Source: Botryobacter ruber (GTDB lineage: Bacteria; Bacteroidota; Bacteroidia; Cytophagales; Hymenobacteraceae). Taken from it: a DNA stretch of 64,000 bases. The position numbers and the translations under genes are program-made. Below, one piece after another: positions 61,217 through 64,000 of this stretch. The stretch is taken from positions 50,782 through 114,781 of the forward strand of contig NZ_QCZK02000047.1 of NCBI RefSeq assembly GCF_003347595.2, written 5' to 3'. The notes under the pieces are model-generated. The model had not been told where the DNA came from. It saw only the letters and a list, made by a program, of their open reading frames with translations, and ran no database searches. Each line of letters opens with the position of its first letter. Positions within the stretch are counted from its first letter, which is position 1.

Positions 61217-61936
61217 CTACTCTACAATATAAAAGCTAATATTAACATTGGAAGTAACTACCACTTCGCCACCGGCGATAGAAGGATCGCCTCCGCTTTG
61301 GTCCATGGCTGCTTCCCGCATCATGGCTTTTCCGTAATACGGCTGCGGTCCGCCGCCATAGGTGTTTTCGCTTATTGAATAGGCACGTCCTGTTTTCACA
61401 CCCAGTTCCGAGGTTAAGGCATTGGCTTTCTGCTTGGCATCGGCAACAGCTTTTTTCCTGGCTTCTGCTTTGTGCTTTTCAATATCCGACACTTTAAAGG
61501 AAATATTTTCCACCCGGTTCACTCCCGCCTCATATAGACCGGCAATTACGCTGTCAAAATTATTCAGCTTTTTGAGCACGAAGGTCATAGTTTTGTTTGC
61601 CATGTAAAAGTCAGGGGTAGTTCTGCCATATTCGGCGCCGGGGCTGGAATAAACCGGCTGCACGTGCATATACGTCGTCTGGATGTCTTTGGCGTCAACA
61701 CCTTGTTTTTTCAGATAAGAAATGATGGCGGCGGCTTTGGCATCGGTTTGTTTGCGAACCTGCTCCAGGCTTTTATCGCGCATTTCCACGCCCAGGGTTA
61801 CCACTACCTCGTTGGGTTGCACTTTTACTTCGCCCACGCCGGTTACACTAATGAGCGGGGGCATCACCTGCTGGGCTTTTACCTGAAAGCCCAGGAAGAG
61901 AAAAAGAAGGGTTAAAAATAAGCTGGCTTTTTTCAT
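61217..61936 (-). CDS. SIMPL (DUF541) domain exported protein
   Basis: 239 residues with signal peptide (LFLTLLFLFLGFQVKA). VTGVGEVKVQPNEVVVTLGVEMRDK, then AAAIISYLKKQGVDAKDIQT, the MTFVLKKLNNFDSVIAGLYEAGVNRV segment and AVADAKQKANALTSELGVKTGRAYSISE are the SIMPL pattern. These periplasmic or outer-membrane proteins have an uncertain role in stress or envelope function. It is monocistronic, with its terminator downstream. Confidence 0.92.
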   Translation of the reverse strand: MKKASLFLTLLFLFLGFQVKAQQVMPPLISVTGVGEVKVQPNEVVVTLGVEMRDKSLEQVRKQTDAKAAAIISYLKKQGVDAKDIQTTYMHVQPVYSSPGAEYGRTTPDFYMANKTMTFVLKKLNNFDSVIAGLYEAGVNRVENISFKVSDIEKHKAEARKKAVADAKQKANALTSELGVKTGRAYSISENTYGGGPQPYYGKAMMREAAMDQSGGDPSIAGGEVVVTSNVNISFYIVE

Positions 61937-62046
61937 AATTTTAAAAAAGAATTTAAGTGATTTGGTTAAGGGCGCAAAGCATAGTGTTTTGCTATATTGC
62001 TTTCACCTTATCAAAAGCTGTACCACTTCCGCCTCAGGCAGGCTGG

Positions 62047-62097
62047 CATAACAAAAGAGGCCTTCAGCTACGCAAGCTAAAGGCCTCTTTTGTTGCT
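62047..62097. terminator. Bidirectional terminator-type hairpin
   Basis: AACAAAAGAGGCCTT (62050-62064) pairs with AAGGCCTCTTTTGTT (62080-62094). It lies just downstream of the minus-strand gene at 62112-62426 and has T runs in both directions. Confidence 0.88.
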
Positions 62098-62111
62098 ATT
62101 TACAATCCCGA

Positions 62112-62426
62112 TTATTCTTCAAAATCGAAATCCATGTCTCCTGCATAATGTGCTACCAGGATAGCGCCAACTGTTACGGCACCGGCAGTAAGAATTAGCT
62201 GCGTGGTGGACATGCGCTTTGCTGCCTGCAACACCAGTGTTCCCACATCGTGTAACAGGTCAGGCAGCTTCTCACGACGGCCCTGTATCACGTGCATGGC
62301 CGACTCTACTGTTTTAGACATATCGTGCGGCTGAAGCAACTTTAAGGCTCCCTCAGAAGAAGCGTTTTTCTTTTTCTGGCCCTGATCAGTAGTACCCCCT
62401 TGGTTCTGATTTTTGTCGTTTTCCAT
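62112..62426 (-). CDS. Small tail-anchored-type protein, unknown function
   Basis: 104 residues. A polar, Asn/Gln/Lys-rich N-terminus (about 1-30) is followed by an amphipathic helix (MSKTVESAMHVIQGRREKLPDLL), a hydrophobic segment near the C-terminus (about 74-94, LILTAGAVTVGAILVAHYAG), and an acidic tail DMDFDFEE. No motif of known function. It may sit on the inner face of the membrane. Read in the same direction as 62504-62782 but separated by 77 bp. Confidence 0.75.
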   Translation of the reverse strand: MENDKNQNQGGTTDQGQKKKNASSEGALKLLQPHDMSKTVESAMHVIQGRREKLPDLLHDVGTLVLQAAKRMSTTQLILTAGAVTVGAILVAHYAGDMDFDFEE

Positions 62427-62503
62427 AGTTATTATTTGCTATATCACTTGATGCAATTTATTTAATATCATACGGCAACTGGAGCCCGAAGGCTTCAATT
62501 AGC

Positions 62504-62782
62504 TCAGGCTTGTTGTGGTCTGCCCCCGTACTGCACAATCATCTCATCCATCCGCGCCACCAGCTTATCGGCACTTATCATCATGCTCGCCGGGAAACCA
62601 ACCGACAGGTCGTTGATATGCAAGGCCTGTGCCGCCGGGTCATAGTTGTAGTTAGCCGACACGCCTTTCTCCTTTATACTGCCACTGTCGCCCTGTAAGT
62701 GTAGCCCCATGGATTGCAGTTTGTCCTTTAGCTGGTTATATACCTCTGGCGTTACACCGGTATAATGCGCATTTTTTGCCAT
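62504..62782 (-). CDS. Small hypothetical protein
   Basis: 92 residues, MAKNAHYTGVTPEVYNQL..., mostly soluble. The middle GSIKEKGVSANYNYDPAAQALHI and ISADKLVARMDEMI suggest an alpha+beta fold, and similar small proteins of unknown role are common in Bacteroidota. No motif is recognised. The coding look (codon use, start spacing) supports a real gene. Confidence 0.72.
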   Translation of the reverse strand: MAKNAHYTGVTPEVYNQLKDKLQSMGLHLQGDSGSIKEKGVSANYNYDPAAQALHINDLSVGFPASMMISADKLVARMDEMIVQYGGRPQQA

Positions 62783-62926
62783 TGTAGTTCTGATTTTTTG
62801 TAGTGCTTATGTATAACGTAAGTTTACCTGAAGGGTTTTTGCTGTCCGGCGTTAAGCCCCGGACAATATTTTTCCGGCTAAAGCTCAGCCACATACAACT
62901 TTCATCTGATTTTTTTCAGCCTCTCA

Positions 62927-62958
62927 TTTTGCAAAAATAAAACAGCCTTTTATATTTG
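62927..62958 (+). promoter_or_regulatory. tRNA-Glu promoter
   Basis: TTTTG (62927-62931), 19-bp spacer and TATATTTG (62951-62958) match both elements of the Bacteroidota promoter. The transcript would start about 62965, close to the tRNA 5' end at 62978. Confidence 0.9.
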
Positions 62959-62977
62959 CACCATCAAACAACAAGAC

Positions 62978-63049
62978 GGTCCGTTCGTCTAGGGGTTAGG
63001 ACTTCAGATTTTCATTCTGGCAACAGGGGTTCGATTCCCCTACGGACTA
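62978..63049 (+). tRNA. tRNA-Glu (anticodon TTC)
   Basis: Folds fully: acceptor GGTCCGT/ACGGACT (first pair G-U), D arm with AGGGGTTAGGA, anticodon stem TCAGA/TCTGG with loop TTTTCAT (anticodon TTC), T stem AGGGG/CCCCT with loop TTCGATT, discriminator A. The 3' CCA is not encoded. It is followed by a terminator and a tyrosine recombinase, so it may be an integration target. Confidence 0.97.
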
Positions 63050-63077
63050 CTGGTTATCATGCCAAACTTAGCTAAAA

Positions 63078-63108
63078 GCCTGCAAATAAAGCATTTGCAG
63101 GCTTTTTC
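63078..63108 (+). terminator. Terminator after tRNA-Glu
   Basis: GCCTGCAAAT (63078-63087) pairs perfectly with ATTTGCAGGC (63093-63102), followed by TTTTTC. Confidence 0.9.
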
Positions 63109-63151
63109 TTTTTCCGGCACCAGCGATTTATTCGGTTTCTCCCAAAGAATA

Positions 63152-63202
63152 GGAGCGTAATTCGGTGCGTCATTTTTGCCACGCTCCCTGACTCACCGAA
63201 TT
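63152..63202. promoter_or_regulatory. Inverted repeats upstream of the integrase gene
   Basis: AATTCGGTG (63159-63167) pairs with CACCGAATT (63194-63202), and GGAGCGT (63152-63158) with ACGCTCC (63181-63187), an interlaced arrangement. These could be arm-type binding sites of the recombinase or part of its promoter; this is inference. Confidence 0.45.
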
Positions 63203-63299
63203 TTGCTTAACTCACTGACACGCAAGCTGTACAGCCTTTGTACATCTTGATTCTGTTTTGCTGCAAGGCTAACTTGTTCAACCGTTAAGCAGCAAAGCC

Positions 63300-64000
63300 A
63301 TGCGCCAATGTATCAAAATCATCTTCTACCTCAAAAAGCCACGGCACTACCAGACAGGCCCGGCGCCTGTTTATCTTCGCATCACCATCGCCGGAAAAAG
63401 AGCAGAAATCTCCACCGGAAGAAACTGCGAGCCCCGCCGCTGGAACTCCTCTGCCGGGAGAGCATCCGGCACGAAAGAAGCCGTTGTTTCCCTCAATGCT
63501 TACCTGGACACACTCCAGGCCCGGGTACAGGAGGCACACCGCCAACTGCTAGAGGCAGGCCAGGAAGTTACGGCTGAAAAAGTTAAAGTCAGGTTCTCAG
63601 GCAAGCAGGAGAAGGTACGAACGCTCCTGGAAGAGCTCACCGAGCACAACCGCAGGATGGAAGCCTTAGTGGGAGCCGAATACTCTTCCGCCACCCTCAA
63701 AGGCTACAGAACATCCCTCGGCCACACCGAAAGCTTCATCCAGTGGAAGTACGGTACCAGGGATATCCCCCTGCGCCAGGTGGACCACGCCTTCGTTACC
63801 GACTACGGCTTCTACCTCAGGAGCGTATGCAGGTGCTCCGCCAACTCTGCGGCTAAATACCTCAAGCATTTAAAGAAAGTCACCCGCGCCTGCCTGGCAC
63901 ACGGCTGGATAGAGCGCGACCCCTTCCTGCACTACAAGGCAAAGGTAAAGCCAAAGGAACGGGTGTTTCTTTCAGAGGAGGAACTGGAGAAGATAGCAGC
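63300..64000 (+). CDS. Tyrosine recombinase / integrase, N-terminal part (cut by window edge)
   Basis: The frame from ATG 63300 (MRQCIKIIFYLKK) stays open to the last base: 233 codons. It has an arm-DNA-binding-like N-terminus (PVYLRITIAGKRAEISTG, the pattern of Bacteroidota CTnDOT-type integrases) and a SAM-like core-binding domain (about 120-215, SSATLKGYRTSLGHTESFIQ, VTDYGFYLRSV, SAAKYLKHLKKVTRAC). The catalytic R-H-R-Y domain would lie beyond the window. It begins 251 bp after tRNA-Glu. The product would catalyse integration and excision of the mobile element that presumably extends to the right. Confidence 0.9.
   Translation, partial: MRQCIKIIFYLKKPRHYQTGPAPVYLRITIAGKRAEISTGRNCEPRRWNSSAGRASGTKEAVVSLNAYLDTLQARVQEAHRQLLEAGQEVTAEKVKVRFSGKQEKVRTLLEELTEHNRRMEALVGAEYSSATLKGYRTSLGHTESFIQWKYGTRDIPLRQVDHAFVTDYGFYLRSVCRCSANSAAKYLKHLKKVTRACLAHGWIERDPFLHYKAKVKPKERVFLSEEELEKIA

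Overview
The window is bacterial chromosome from a member of the Bacteroidota, most likely Cytophagales and close to Hymenobacteraceae/Pontibacter; the genus is inferred. The signs are SusC/SusD and DUF4249 outer-membrane genes, a type IX secretion C-terminal sorting domain, a complete menaquinone branch, DUF2027-Smr and DUF2279 genes, an RNase P RNA gene, and promoters of the Bacteroidota form TAnnTTTG (for example before rnpB and tRNA-Glu). Coding density is moderate. Intergenic spaces are unusually rich in long inverted repeats and in short dispersed repeats.

Layout. 1-3.6 kb (minus): a LytTR response regulator (cut by the window edge), its LytS-type histidine kinase and a secreted protein with internal repeats. 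4-8.8 kb (plus): a lipoprotein alpha/beta hydrolase, an FUSC/aromatic-acid-exporter-type membrane protein and a large secreted glycosidase-like protein. 9.2-17 kb (minus): a 2094-residue secreted protein with a T9SS sorting domain, and a TPR protein. 17.6-18.1 kb (plus): two small genes, one of the CsbD family. 18.5-25.8 kb (minus): an outer-membrane operon of unknown substrate (secreted protein, TonB-dependent receptor with STN domain, DUF4249 lipoprotein, MG2/plug protein).

27-32.1 kb (plus) is the most interesting metabolic locus: a RuBisCO-like protein (form IV) that keeps the carbamylation motif, translationally coupled to a four-carbon acid-sugar kinase (DUF1537), then an Asp/Glu-racemase-family protein with only one of the two usual cysteines, then a BASS-family transporter. 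The RLP plus DUF1537 pair recalls D-apionate (3-oxo-isoapionate) catabolism; the substrate here is inferred, not proven. 32.4-34.9 kb (minus): pyruvate dehydrogenase E2 and a histidine phosphatase. 35-42.7 kb (plus): menaquinone genes (MenI-like thioesterase, menF, menD, menB, menE) with a small beta-barrel protein and a DoxX protein between menD and menB; menC is not in the window.

42.8-56.2 kb: a beta-propeller lipoprotein (plus), then a starch/alpha-glucan utilisation locus on the minus strand: SusR-like membrane regulator, SusC, SusD, GH31 alpha-glucosidase and GH13 alpha-amylase. The amylase sits beyond a repeat-filled gap. 56.3-62.8 kb: small housekeeping and hypothetical genes around rnpB (59.0-59.4 kb). 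63-64 kb: tRNA-Glu followed by the start of a tyrosine recombinase, so an integrative element probably begins here and continues past the edge.

The main structural observation is repetitive DNA. (1) A 30-35 bp dispersed element of roughly 20 copies occurs in both orientations in intergenic DNA and apparently in frame inside five protein genes (TonB receptor, MG2 protein, MenF, MenD, alpha-amylase), where it encodes Ala-rich peptides such as SAPAT or MVAGAE. (2) A family of long inverted repeats carries a GTGCGAGCTTGTAGCTCGTAC arm. (3) Arrays of a CTAACTC-type short motif end directly at the start codons of menD and of an unrelated gene at 59.8 kb. I could not run alignments or database searches, so family assignments rest on recognised motifs.
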